A DNA stretch of 64,000 nt from Streptomyces flaveolus (GTDB lineage Bacteria > Actinomycetota > Actinomycetes > Streptomycetales > Streptomycetaceae): positions 62,001 to 126,000 of the forward strand of contig NZ_JNWV01000021.1 of assembly GCF_000716535.1 (NCBI RefSeq), in the 5' to 3' direction. Shown here piece by piece: positions 40,305 to 49,203 of the stretch (positions are counted from its first letter, which is position 1; each line of letters starts with the position of its first letter). The translations under genes were made by a program, and so were the position numbers. The notes beneath the pieces were generated by a model that was not told the origin of the DNA, made no database searches, and saw only the letters and a program-made list of their open reading frames with translations.

Positions 40305-41549
40305 TCACTCATAGTCGATCCAGTCCGTGGCCTCGATCGCGGCCACGGTCTCGGCGAGCGCCGCCGGATCGGGAGCGGACCCGCTGAGCGCGGCCACGTT
40401 GCCGGCCGCGCCGATCCGCCAGTCGACGGGCGCGCCCGGTTCGACCAGCGGCACCACCCGGTCCACGTACGGCAGCCGGCGCAGCCCGGTCAGGTCGCGT
40501 ATCGCCTTGACGCGGGTGGCGCCCACGGGCGGCACGATCAGATAGTGGAAGACGGCGGGGCCGCGCCCCACCGGGTCGGGGGTGGTGTACGGGCGTCCCA
40601 GCGCCGCCTTGACGGCGATGTCGGCCGGCACGCTGCTGCCCGCGCGCACGCCGAGGTCGTCCACCCAGGCGCCCAGGCGGCCGTTGACCTCGATGACCCG
40701 CGGGCCGTCGGGGGTCAGCTTGATCTCGACGTCGGCCACCCCGTGCACACCGAGGGCGCCGACCGCCCGGCACGCCAGGTCGGCCACCTCCCGGACCAGG
40801 TCGTCCGGCACCACCGACTGCCCGCCGTAGGCGCCGCGTTCCCGGAAGGGCTCGGCGAGCGCGAACTTGCTGCTGACGAAGACCGGGCGCACGTCGTCGC
40901 CGCGGGCGACGCAGTCCACCGCCATGTAGTCGCCCCAGGGGGCCTCGACCGGCATGCCGACCAGCAACTCCTCCAGGACGACCGCGGTTTCGGCCGGCCC
41001 GCCGATGCCGCCGAGCGCCGCCGCGACCACCGCGCGGCACTCGTCCGCCGTGGCGACGGCCGTGGTGTTGCGGCTCGACGCGCCGACGACCGGTTTGACG
41101 ATCGCGGGCAGTCCCACCCGCGCGATGGCCGCGTCCACCTGGTCGGTGGCGGTCACCGTGCAGAACCGGACGGTGTCCAGGCCCACTTCGGCGAACCGCT
41201 CGCGCTGGCGGTCTTTGTTGGTGACCGCCTCCCGCAGGGCGGGGGCGTGATAGGGCAGACCGAGCGCGGCGGCCAGCCGGACCGTGTCGGCGATACGGAA
41301 TTCGCTGAACGTGATGATTCCGGCGGGGTTCAGCCCGCGTACTTCGTCGACGACCGACGCTTCGGTGCGGCCCGCCGTGTTCACCACCCGGCCCAGTCTG
41401 CCGAGGACCGGGATCATCTGCTGCGCGTGTGCCGAGTCCGCGGCCACGAATGCGACTTCGCAGCCATTGCCGCGGGCGACCTGGGAAAGACGGAGCGGGG
41501 CGAGGCTTCCGACGTCGTAGACGGCGAGGAGTACCGGTGAATCGCTCAA
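40305..41549 (-). CDS. ATP-grasp ligase of the NRPS-PKS cluster
   Basis: 414 aa if read from TTG 41549, chosen because GGAAGGA lies about nine bases upstream and the 44 residues before it look non-coding (several Pro/Arg/Cys). ATP-grasp motifs: AIVKPVVGASSRN (binding Lys about 153), VVLEELLVG and VIEVNGRLGAWVDDLG with the metal-binding Glu and Asn. The family forms peptide or amide bonds by acyl phosphate. It leads the minus-strand operon, 145 bases before the first NRPS gene. It may make a dipeptide or amide building block, or cap the product. It differs clearly from the three ATP-grasp proteins of the 5-10.5 kb cluster. Confidence 0.85.
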   Translation of the reverse strand: MSDSPVLLAVYDVGSLAPLRLSQVARGNGCEVAFVAADSAHAQQMIPVLGRLGRVVNTAGRTEASVVDEVRGLNPAGIITFSEFRIADTVRLAAALGLPYHAPALREAVTNKDRQRERFAEVGLDTVRFCTVTATDQVDAAIARVGLPAIVKPVVGASSRNTTAVATADECRAVVAAALGGIGGPAETAVVLEELLVGMPVEAPWGDYMAVDCVARGDDVRPVFVSSKFALAEPFRERGAYGGQSVVPDDLVREVADLACRAVGALGVHGVADVEIKLTPDGPRVIEVNGRLGAWVDDLGVRAGSSVPADIAVKAALGRPYTTPDPVGRGPAVFHYLIVPPVGATRVKAIRDLTGLRRLPYVDRVVPLVEPGAPVDWRIGAAGNVAALSGSAPDPAALAETVAAIEATDWIDYE

Positions 41550-41867
41550 GTGGGGTGGTCCTTCCCAAGTGATCGACGGTTCTCTCGCCGGGCCGCAGCG
41601 GGGCTCACGTGGCGAGAAAGGCGTCTGTGTACATGAGAGGCGGCGAGAAGCATAGCCACTGACCAGGGCCCCGGCAATCATCGATTTCCGGCCATCGCTT
41701 TCCGGGTGATTTCGCCGGTAATTGCGGAGTGAGCTGCGTCACATTCACCGACGAAAGGTTTCACCACATGAGGCGCCGACCAATTTCATAGCGTTGGCAG
41801 CCCAATCCCGTCCGTTGGTCCGCGTCGGTCTCGGAATCGTCGTGCGTTTGATGAGGTGAGGAGCCAG
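41550..41867. promoter_or_regulatory. divergent promoter region of the NRPS-PKS cluster
   Basis: The 318 bases between the ATP-grasp gene (leftward) and the free PCP gene (rightward) are less GC-rich than the coding DNA, especially 41670-41860. They must hold the promoters for both halves of the cluster. I see no clear inverted repeat or array, and no pathway regulator is encoded next to it. Confidence 0.55.
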
Positions 41868-42116
41868 ATGAACCAGACCCCCGGTACGGAAAACGGTGCG
41901 GACCGTATTCCGGTGTTGTGGGCAGAAGTCCTCGGAGTGGGTTCCGACCCGAATCTGGGTTTTCTGGAGAACGGTGGGGATTCTTTCCGGGCCCTCACTC
42001 TCTCCACCAAGATCCACGAGGAGACGGGCGTCGAGATAGATTTCCTCGACATCCTGGAAAGCGAGAACGTCCACGCGCTGCGCGACCTTGTGCGCTCCGC
42101 GGCCGACTCGTCCTGA
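41868..42116 (+). CDS. free-standing peptidyl carrier protein
   Basis: 82 aa from ATG 41868, preceded by GTGAGGAG at five bases. The carrier motif is LENGGDSFRALTLSTK, with the Ser for phosphopantetheine attachment. Helices VLWAEVLG and EIDFLDILESENVHALRDL complete the four-helix bundle. A free A domain (42938) follows two genes on, and the pair most likely loads and holds a special starter or modified amino acid for the first NRPS C domain. It is the first gene of the rightward operon. Confidence 0.88.
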   Translation: MNQTPGTENGADRIPVLWAEVLGVGSDPNLGFLENGGDSFRALTLSTKIHEETGVEIDFLDILESENVHALRDLVRSAADSS

Positions 42117-42167
42117 CGCAGCGGACGGAGGGCCCCGGACATCAGAATCCGCGATCGGAGGAAACAC

Positions 42168-42905
42168 GTGTCCGCTCCGCGTGTCGCGGAAGAGACGCCC
42201 TTCCCTGAACCGGCCACTCCCCGGCCCCTGCCGATGATGTGCGTCCCCTACGCGGGGGCGGGCGCCGGCGTGTACCGGCGGTGGCGGCCGGAACCCGGTG
42301 CCGACCTCGACGTGGTGCCGATTCAACTCCCCGGACGCGAGGAGGAGTTCACGGCGCCGTTCCACCGTACGCTCCGGGCGGCCGCAGAGGACGTCGCCGG
42401 CCGGGTCGCCGGGCACGCCGACGGGGCCCCCTACGTCCTCTTCGGCCACAGCCTCGGCGCCCTCCTCGCCTACGAGGCGACCCGCCACCTGCTGGAGACC
42501 GGCGGTCCCCCGCCCCGGCACCTGGTGGTCAGCGGCTCGGTCAGCCCCCGGCGCCGCCGCCCCGAGAAACTGTCCGACGATCCGGCGCTGGCCGTCGCCC
42601 AGTTGCGCGAGCTGACCGGGCAGCCGGAAGCCTTCGCCGACCCCGAGATCCGCGACCTCCTGCTGCCCGCCCTGCGCGCCGACATCGCGATGTCCGAGGG
42701 CTACCGCCCGCAGCCGCACCGTCCGCTGCCGGTCCCGCTCACGGCCCTTCGCGGCACCGCCGACGCCTCCGTCCCGGCCCCCGACTGGCGGGACTGGGCG
42801 GCCTACACCTCGGCGGGCTTCCAGGCCGTCGAGTTCCCCGGCGGCCACATGTACCTCACCGAGTCCTGGCCCGCCGTGCTGCGCGCCGTCGCGGAGCTGG
42901 TGTGA
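42168..42905 (+). CDS. type II thioesterase (editing)
   Basis: 245 aa from GTG 42168 behind GGAGGAAA. The alpha/beta-hydrolase nucleophile elbow is FGHSLGALLA, the early strand CVPYAGAGAGVYRRW is typical of TEII enzymes, the catalytic His is in GGHMYLTE, and an acidic residue follows the RGTADASV strand. TEII proteins clear mis-primed or stalled carriers. No integrated TE domain exists in this cluster, so this enzyme, or an unusual terminal domain, may also release the product. Confidence 0.9.
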   Translation: MSAPRVAEETPFPEPATPRPLPMMCVPYAGAGAGVYRRWRPEPGADLDVVPIQLPGREEEFTAPFHRTLRAAAEDVAGRVAGHADGAPYVLFGHSLGALLAYEATRHLLETGGPPPRHLVVSGSVSPRRRRPEKLSDDPALAVAQLRELTGQPEAFADPEIRDLLLPALRADIAMSEGYRPQPHRPLPVPLTALRGTADASVPAPDWRDWAAYTSAGFQAVEFPGGHMYLTESWPAVLRAVAELV

Positions 42906-42937
42906 CGACCCCCGGTACGCAACGAAAGGAGCCGCCC

Positions 42938-44545
42938 GTGGCAGCGGCCGCCCCCGCGACCCTGCATGAGCTGTTCGCCCGTTCCGCCGCACGCCATCCG
43001 GACCGCACCGCGCTGGAAGTGGACGGCCGGACGTTCAGCTACGCGGAACTGGACCGCCTGTCGGACCGGCTGGCCGGACTGATCCTGCGCCGGGCCGGCC
43101 GCCGCCCCGCACGGGTGGGGCTGCTGGCCGCCCGCAGCCTCACGGCCTACGCGGGCTATCTGGCCGCGTTGCGGCTGGGCGCGGCGGCGGTGCCGATCAA
43201 CCCCGCGCACCCGCCCGCCCGGCAGCTGGCCGTCGTCAAGGACGGCGCCCTCGACCTCGTCGTCGGCGCGCCCTCGCGCACGCGGGACGGCACCCGGGCG
43301 CGGCCCGACCTCGGCGTGCCCTCGCTGCTCGTCGACGAGGCGTCGCTGACGGAACCGGCCGACGGCACCGGCGCGGCGGAGGGCGACGACGGCGGGGACC
43401 GGCCGGGCGGAACGGCCGCCGCCCCGCCACGGCCGGACGACATCGCCTACATCCTGTACACCTCGGGCTCCACCGGTGCGCCGCGCGGTGTGCCCGTCCG
43501 GCACGCGAACATCGTGCCGTTCATCGACTGGGCCGTCGACGCCTGCGGTCTCGGCCCGCAGGACCGCACCTCCCAGAACGTCGAGTTCTCCTTCGACGTG
43601 GCCGTCTATGAGATGTTCGTGACCTGGGCGGCCGGCGGCGCGCTGGTCGTGCCACGCGCCAACGACGTGCTGCGGCCCTCCCGGTTCGTGGGCGAGCACC
43701 GGATCACGCACTGGTTCTGCGTGCCGTCCCTCGGCAGCCTCGCCGAACGCACCGGCGCGCTCGCCCCCGGCTCGATGCCCACCCTGACCAAGGTCATGCT
43801 GGGCGGCGAACGCCTCACCGCCGAACAGGCGCGGCAGTGGGCCGAGGCCGCGCCCAACGCCGTACTGCACAACATGTACGGGCCGACCGAGATGAGCGTC
43901 GTCTGCGTGCACAAGGACCTCGGCGGCTTCGGCCGGCTCGTGCCCGCCGGCTCCAACGGGACGATGCCCATCGGCGAGGTGCTGCCGCACCTGGAGAGCG
44001 TCGTGCTCGGGGAGGACGGACAGCCCGCCACGACCGGCGAGTTGTGTCTGCGCGGGCCCCAGCGGTTCGCCGGCTACCTCGACCCGGCCCACAACGAGGG
44101 GCGGTTCCTGCGCCGCCGGCCCGGGGCGGCCGCGCTCGCCCTGCCGGCGGGGGAGGCACCCCGCGACACGGACTGGTACCGCACCGGCGACCTGGTCCGC
44201 GCGGAGGGCGAGGGACTGGTCTTCCTCGGCAGGCTGGACGACCAGGTGAAGGTGCGCGGACACCGCATCGAAGTGGGCGAGGTGGAGGCGCAGTTGGCGC
44301 GCCACCCCGCGGTCCGGGAGGCCGTCGTGGTCGCCCACCACGCCGGGCCGGAGGCGACGCTGGTCGCCCACTACACGGGTACCGTCACCCCGCCCGCCGA
44401 ACTCACCGGCTTCCTGCGCGAACGGCTCCCGCGCTACATGCTGCCGAGCCGCTTCCTGCACCGGGAGTCGTTCCCGCTGAACACCAACGGCAAGATCGAC
44501 CGTCGCTCGCTGCCGGCCCCCGACCTCGGACAGACACCGCACTGA
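42938..44545 (+). CDS. free-standing adenylation domain
   Basis: 535 aa from GTG 42938, which has a strong AAAGGAG site; an upstream GTG at 42902 overlaps the TE stop but has none. Motifs: YTSGSTGAPRG (A3), FSFDVAVYEMF (A4), NMYGPTEMSVV (A5), WYRTGDLV (A7), LDDQVKVRGHRIEVGEVE (A8) and NTNGKIDRRS with the catalytic Lys (A10). The manual specificity string D-V-Y-C-M-G-M-V-V-K has the Asp for an alpha-amino group but matches no code I know. An Ala/Gly/Asp-rich insert (about 140-165) sits before A3. It probably loads the free PCP at 41868, and may also load the A-less C-T-E protein. Confidence 0.9.
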   Translation: MAAAAPATLHELFARSAARHPDRTALEVDGRTFSYAELDRLSDRLAGLILRRAGRRPARVGLLAARSLTAYAGYLAALRLGAAAVPINPAHPPARQLAVVKDGALDLVVGAPSRTRDGTRARPDLGVPSLLVDEASLTEPADGTGAAEGDDGGDRPGGTAAAPPRPDDIAYILYTSGSTGAPRGVPVRHANIVPFIDWAVDACGLGPQDRTSQNVEFSFDVAVYEMFVTWAAGGALVVPRANDVLRPSRFVGEHRITHWFCVPSLGSLAERTGALAPGSMPTLTKVMLGGERLTAEQARQWAEAAPNAVLHNMYGPTEMSVVCVHKDLGGFGRLVPAGSNGTMPIGEVLPHLESVVLGEDGQPATTGELCLRGPQRFAGYLDPAHNEGRFLRRRPGAAALALPAGEAPRDTDWYRTGDLVRAEGEGLVFLGRLDDQVKVRGHRIEVGEVEAQLARHPAVREAVVVAHHAGPEATLVAHYTGTVTPPAELTGFLRERLPRYMLPSRFLHRESFPLNTNGKIDRRSLPAPDLGQTPH

Positions 44546-44605
44546 GCCGCGCGCCCGGCCGGGGTGCGCGCGCCCACCACCACTTCGACCCGCTGCGGAG
44601 GAGAC

Positions 44606-45754
44606 ATGTCAGGCACCACGACCGGTGAGGTACCGAAGATCCTCCTCATCGGTTCCGGTGACCTCACCATACGGTTGGGTCATCTGCTGGCGAGCGCGGA
44701 GCCGGAGACGCGGCTCGTCCTCGCGAGCCGCTCGGCGGAGCGGGCCACCCGCTTCGCGAACCTGACCAAGCTGGCGGCCGCCAACCTCGGCCGGATACGC
44801 GAGGTCGAGGCGGTGGCCATGGACATGGCCGACGTGGACCGCACCGCGGAGCAACTGAGGCGCATCCGACCGACGATCATCTTCATGGGCGCCTCCATCC
44901 AGGCCGCCCGCGCCATCATGGACCTGCCCGAGGACCTGTTCCGACGGCTCGACGAGGCACAGCTCGGCCCCTGGCTGCCGATGCACCTCACGCTCGTGCA
45001 CGAGCTGATGCAGGCCGTACGCCTCGCGGAGTCGCGGGCCGTCGTCGTCAACGGCGCCTACCCCGACGCGGTCGGCCCCGCCCTCGCGGCCCTCGACCTG
45101 GCGCCCGACGTCGGGATCGGCAACATCGGCAACATCGTGCCCGGCATCACCTGGGCGGCCGCCGAGGAACTGGGCGTCTCCCCGGCCGAGGTCGAGGTGA
45201 AGGCCGTGGGGCACCACTACTTCAGCCACCACGTGCACCGGTTCGGCGAGGCCCGCGACATCCCGCACCTGCTCGACGTCCGCGTCGCGGGGACGCCGGC
45301 CACGGTCGACGCCGACGCGGTGTACGCCCGGCTGGCCGGCGGCCTGCGGCGCCAGGGCGGCAAGGAGGGCCAGCAGCTGACGGCCACCTCCGCCGCGCGC
45401 CTCCTGCTCGCGCTGCTGTCCCTCACGGAGCACACCCTGCACGCGCCCGCCCCCGGCGGCATGACCGGCGGCTACCCGGTCCGGGTGTCGCGCGACGGCG
45501 TACGACTCGACCTGCCGCCCGGCACCACCCCCTCGGCGGCCCAGGCCGTCAATCGGCGCTGCCAGCTCCTGGACGGGATCGAGCGCGTGGCCGCCAACGG
45601 AACGGTCCAGTTCACCGAGGAACGCATGGCGGTGATGCGGGAGATGCTGGGCTACCACTGCACCGAGCTGAAGGTCGCCGACGCCCGCTCCGCGGCGACC
45701 GAACTCGCCGGGCGCTACGACGCCTTCCTGCGCCGGCACGGGCTGGGCGCATGA
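44606..45754 (+). CDS. NAD(P)-binding dehydrogenase-like protein (saccharopine/opine dehydrogenase type)
   Basis: 382 aa from ATG 44606, chosen for the CGGAGGAG site. The N-terminus ILLIGSGDLTIRLGHLLAS is a dinucleotide-binding beta-alpha-beta unit, and ASRSAERATRF follows strand 2 as in NADP users. The middle (PTIIFMGASIQAARAIMD, VVVNGAYPDAVGPALAAL) fits saccharopine-dehydrogenase-like folds. GHHYFSHHVHRFG, with clustered histidines, could be catalytic or metal-linked. The family ranges from opine synthesis to lactate-type reduction, so the reaction is open. Position between the A domain and HAD genes (ATGA overlap with the latter) suggests building-block synthesis. Confidence 0.7.
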   Translation: MSGTTTGEVPKILLIGSGDLTIRLGHLLASAEPETRLVLASRSAERATRFANLTKLAAANLGRIREVEAVAMDMADVDRTAEQLRRIRPTIIFMGASIQAARAIMDLPEDLFRRLDEAQLGPWLPMHLTLVHELMQAVRLAESRAVVVNGAYPDAVGPALAALDLAPDVGIGNIGNIVPGITWAAAEELGVSPAEVEVKAVGHHYFSHHVHRFGEARDIPHLLDVRVAGTPATVDADAVYARLAGGLRRQGGKEGQQLTATSAARLLLALLSLTEHTLHAPAPGGMTGGYPVRVSRDGVRLDLPPGTTPSAAQAVNRRCQLLDGIERVAANGTVQFTEERMAVMREMLGYHCTELKVADARSAATELAGRYDAFLRRHGLGA

Positions 45755-46395
45755 CCGCGCGCACCGTGCTCTTCGACCTCGACGGCGTGCTCGTGGACAG
45801 CCAGGACGCCGAGGTACTGGCCCTGCTGGAGTTCGCCGGGACCGTGCACGCCCGGGTCCCGGCCGAGGGCTTCGCCGAGCGGGTCGCGGGCCGCCGGATG
45901 AGCGAGTCGGTCGCGATCATCGGCCGGTACACGGACGCCCCGTTGCCGGACGACGCTGTGGAGCGGGTCAGGGAGATCGCCGAGCGGCACCTGGCGAACC
46001 GGTTGCGCGCCACCCCCGGGATGGCGGCGGCCCTACGGGAGATCACGGCACCCGCGTACGTGGTGTCGAACTCCCCGCTCGGCATGATCGAGGACCGCCT
46101 GCACCGCACCGGCCTCGCCGGCTTCTTCACCGGCCCCCACTTCTCGGCGTACGAACTGGGCACCTGGAAGCCGGACCCCGGCCTCTACCGGCAGGCGGTA
46201 CGCGCGCTGGGGTTGGACCCCGAGACCGTCGTCGCGGTCGAGGACAGCGAGGTCGGCGTGCGCTCCGCCCACGACGCGGGCCTGCGCGTCCACTGGTACC
46301 GGCCCGGCCGGCCGGAGGAGAGCCGGTACTCGGGGCGCGTCCGGGTCTTCGGGGACATGAGGGCACTGCCCGAACTGCTCGCGGCGCGGGTGTGA
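45751..46395 (+). CDS. HAD-superfamily phosphatase (phosphoglycolate-phosphatase-like)
   Basis: 214 aa. All four HAD motifs are present: FDLDGVLVDS (nucleophile Asp and acid/base Asp), SNSPLG (motif II), the Lys of WKPDPGLY and VEDSEVGVRSA. A helical cap lies between motifs I and II. It overlaps the dehydrogenase gene by ATGA and ends the rightward operon. A phosphatase next to a dehydrogenase suggests a phosphorylated precursor is processed into the starter or a building block. The substrate is unknown. Confidence 0.87.
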   Translation: MTARTVLFDLDGVLVDSQDAEVLALLEFAGTVHARVPAEGFAERVAGRRMSESVAIIGRYTDAPLPDDAVERVREIAERHLANRLRATPGMAAALREITAPAYVVSNSPLGMIEDRLHRTGLAGFFTGPHFSAYELGTWKPDPGLYRQAVRALGLDPETVVAVEDSEVGVRSAHDAGLRVHWYRPGRPEESRYSGRVRVFGDMRALPELLAARV

Positions 46396-46470
46396 CGGGA
46401 CCGCCCGCGCGGAATCCGCGTCCCCTGTTTCCGTGATTCGGGCGGCACGGGAGGGGACGGAAGAGGCGGC

Positions 46471-46860
46471 AAGGCAGGAAACGCGTTCATCGGCGTCCTC
46501 GTGTGCGGGGCGGTCGCGGTGCTGTTCCCGGCGGTCGGACTTCGGACACCGCGGTGTTCCGGCGGCTGCGGCGGCACGGCCATACGCACCTGGGGCGCCG
46601 TGGTGGAAGCGTGCGGGTGGAGAGGCGTGACGCGGACCCCTCGTGGTCGCCGGTCATCGCCTTCGTCGACCAGCGCGGCAACCGGGTGGAGTTCACCACC
46701 CGGATGCGCGGCGGCGGCATGGGCCTGGCGACCGGCCGCCAGGTGCCGGTGGCGCACCTGGCACACGACCCGCGGGGCGCACGGGGGTCCACGAGGCGGC
46801 ACACGGTGGGTGCTGCTGCCCGGGGACCAGGAGGTCGTCGCCCACCTGTGCTTCTGGCGC
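46471..46860 (+). pseudogene. DUF3592-domain protein gene decayed by several frameshifts
   Basis: Pieces of one membrane-anchored DUF3592 protein lie in order but in different frames: a membrane segment NAFIGVLVCGAVAVLF, then FRRLRRHG, then IRTWGAVVE, then SWSPVIAFVDQRGNRVEFTT with VPVAHLAHDPRGAR, then VHEAAH, then RWVLLPGDQEVVAHLCFW. At least four shifts are needed to join them. This is too many for one sequencing slip, so it is a relic. The remainder to 47166 holds no gene I can support. Confidence 0.6.
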
Positions 46861-47166
46861 CAGGCGCCCCACGGCTGGAGGCACGAGGTCGGCCCACCGG
46901 TTTGGACGCCATTGGGCTGTCGCCCGGTCGTCGGCCAGGCCGGCCCGGGCCGTGACGGGTTCCGCCACGGTGAGCGGTGCACAGGCGACGGCGCCGGTGA
47001 ACGGCCCTGAAAACTCCGGCGCCGACGAGAAGCTGGTCCGGCTCGCGCGGTGACTACCATCGAATCCGGGCGGCCCTGGCGGCAGCAGGCGGCGTTTCAG
47101 GGGGGGCCACCAACCACAACGACCGCAACGAGGCTCGCCTTGGTCGTCCCACCGGATCGGAGAGAG

Positions 47167-47835
47167 ATGCAGCCTGGGCAGTATAAAGAGGTGGCCGACG
47201 CCGCAGAGCTTCCGGCACGGCTGCGGAACGTTTTCTGGATTGGTGGCGGGAGTGGTGCGGGCAAGTCGACCATCGCCCGCCGACTCGCCGATCGCTACGG
47301 GTGGCGTCTCTACGCGACCGATGACGTGATGCCTGATCACGCGAGGCGGACCACCCCTGAAGAGGCCCCCCACCTACACAAGTTCATCACCATGGACATG
47401 GACGAGCGATGGGTGAATCGGACGCCGGAGGTCATGCTTGAGACCTTCCACTGGTTTCAAGGCGAGGGCTTCGGCCTGATCATTGAAGATCTCCTTCGCC
47501 TGCCGCAGGAGCCGTACGTCATCGTCGAGGGATTCCGGCTGCTGCCACACCTCGTGAAACCTCTGCTCGCTGCTCCTGAGCGCGCAGTGTGGCTTCTTCC
47601 CACACCCGATTTCCGCCAGGCCGCCATCCAGAGTCGGTCGGTACCAGGGCAAGGGTTCGTGTGGAAGACCAGCGATCCCGCAAAGGCCGGCCGCAACATT
47701 GCGGAACGTGACGCAATGTTCACAAGTCGCCTTCAGGAGGAAGCCGAGCGTCTCCAACTGCACACCATCCACGTCGATACCTCGATGACGGAAGACGATC
47801 TCACTGAGCGGGTGATCGCCGCGTTCGGACTCTGA
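47167..47835 (+). CDS. P-loop kinase-like ATPase
   Basis: 222 aa from ATG 47167, just after GGAGAGAG; an earlier GTG adds 39 residues without a site. Walker A is GGGSGAGKST near 25-34, followed by IARRLADRYGWRLYATDDVM as in shikimate-kinase or cytidylate-kinase-like folds. IIEDLLRLPQEPYVIVEGFRL holds the Walker-B-like acidic strand. Codon use is less GC-extreme than in its neighbours, which may mark a separate acquisition. The phosphate acceptor is unknown. A strong terminator follows. Confidence 0.8.
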   Translation: MQPGQYKEVADAAELPARLRNVFWIGGGSGAGKSTIARRLADRYGWRLYATDDVMPDHARRTTPEEAPHLHKFITMDMDERWVNRTPEVMLETFHWFQGEGFGLIIEDLLRLPQEPYVIVEGFRLLPHLVKPLLAAPERAVWLLPTPDFRQAAIQSRSVPGQGFVWKTSDPAKAGRNIAERDAMFTSRLQEEAERLQLHTIHVDTSMTEDDLTERVIAAFGL

Positions 47836-47882
47836 TGTCGGCTGGCCAACGCCCTGCGGGCCTGAGTTCGGGCTGACCGCAC

Positions 47883-47919
47883 GCCGCCGGGACCCGCCCA
47901 TGCTGCGGGTCCCGGCGGC
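47883..47919. terminator. strong bidirectional hairpin terminator
   Basis: Arms of 15 bases (GCCGCCGGGACCCGC and its exact complement) flank a 7-base loop. It lies between the P-loop kinase gene and the convergent protease gene, 48 bases after the former stop and 30 bases after the latter. Confidence 0.85.
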
Positions 47920-47948
47920 AGCAGTCGAACCCTGTGTCAGGGAGGGTC

Positions 47949-49076
47949 CTAACGCGACTGCGCCCAGTCGTAGAGACGGCGGGCGCTGTCACCGAAGCGC
48001 GTGGCGTAGAGCGTGGGGGTCTGCCCGCCCGCGAGTTCCTCGTCGGTGGTGGTGACGCCCACGACAGTGCCCGTGCCGGTGCGGGTGTCGAAGTGGGCCA
48101 GGTGAGGGCCGCCGCTCGACCCGGCCGACATGTCGCAGGTTTCACCCCACAGCAGGGGGACCTCGGTACCGGGGTGGCTCGTGCCCGCGCAGTGGATCAT
48201 GCGGGACCCGACGTACTTGTCCCCGGGGTCGTTGAGTCCGTAGTCCGGGTATCCGAAGGCGTGGACGAACTCGTCCGCTGCGGGCTTGCCGAAACCGATT
48301 CCCTGGCTTCCGGTGATGACCGCGATCGGGCGCCCCTCCGCAGCGGGGTTCGCCACGAGGAGTCCCGTGTCGTATCCGGCGGCGGCGACGTCCGACGATG
48401 CGGTGGTGTCCGGATCGGCGTTCCAGCGGGAAGAGGTGGCCATGGTCCTAATGGTGAAGCCGCCGAGCGGCTTCGTTCCGTTGCGGTAGCCCGGCACGAA
48501 GTAGAAGTTGTGGTTCCAGGTGTCGTCGGCGGAAGGCGAGCCGACGCCCCGCAGGCAGTGTGCTGCGGTGATGACGGTACTGCGGTTGGCGCTGGTGACG
48601 ACCGTCGCGGTGCAACTGCCGTCGTAGCCGTCCGAGAAGGTGAAGAACAGGCGGCCGACGTTCTTCTCCACCGCCCCGCCGTGTGTCCACACCGCCCCGG
48701 AGTCCGGCGTGTTCGAGGGAAGCGGCCGCGGATCCTCCGGCGTGTTGTCGTCCTCGGGGACGGGGGTGATCTCGGGGACCAGGGCGCCTGCCAGCTTCAT
48801 CCGCTCGGGGGTCCAGTAGGCGTCGATCCGGTTGCGCTCCTGTGTGGTCGTGGCGCCGACGTGCGTGGTGATGGTGTCCGCTCGCGCCGCGCCGGCGCTG
48901 GTGGACGACGGGCTGTGCCGTGCGGTGTCGGCGGCCGCGGTCGGCGTGACCAGTGCGACGACGGCGGCCGACACCGCGACGGAGGCGCCGATCGTGTGCC
49001 GGAGGGTCCTGCGGGTGCTGTCCTGGTGACCGTATGGGCCGTGAGAAGGTGTGGGCATGCGCGGGACGGTAGTCAC
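47949..49076 (-). CDS. secreted trypsin-like serine protease (V8/glutamyl-endopeptidase group)
   Basis: 375 aa. An N-terminal signal peptide (RRTLRHTIGASVAVSAAVVA, then ALVTPTAAA) directs export, and a pro-region runs to about 120. The catalytic triad is visible as His in TVITAAHCLRG, Asp in AAGYDTGLLV and Ser in DMSAGSSGGPH. Two to four cysteines (SCTA, HCLRG, IHCAG, ETCDMS) can form the usual disulphides. The fold resembles V8-like peptidases that occur widely in Streptomyces. It is a single-gene unit, convergent with the kinase gene. An ATG six codons in is an alternative start. Confidence 0.9.
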   Translation of the reverse strand: MTTVPRMPTPSHGPYGHQDSTRRTLRHTIGASVAVSAAVVALVTPTAAADTARHSPSSTSAGAARADTITTHVGATTTQERNRIDAYWTPERMKLAGALVPEITPVPEDDNTPEDPRPLPSNTPDSGAVWTHGGAVEKNVGRLFFTFSDGYDGSCTATVVTSANRSTVITAAHCLRGVGSPSADDTWNHNFYFVPGYRNGTKPLGGFTIRTMATSSRWNADPDTTASSDVAAAGYDTGLLVANPAAEGRPIAVITGSQGIGFGKPAADEFVHAFGYPDYGLNDPGDKYVGSRMIHCAGTSHPGTEVPLLWGETCDMSAGSSGGPHLAHFDTRTGTGTVVGVTTTDEELAGGQTPTLYATRFGDSARRLYDWAQSR

Positions 49077-49203
49077 GTGATGTCAGGAAGCGGTCATGGG
49101 AGTGTGCGGACGGTGTCTGCGCGCGGGCAGGCGGTTCGATGCCGGACCCGGACGGTCTTCGCTGCGAGTACTCCCCAGCTACAACGGCGAACCGGTATCC
49201 GTT

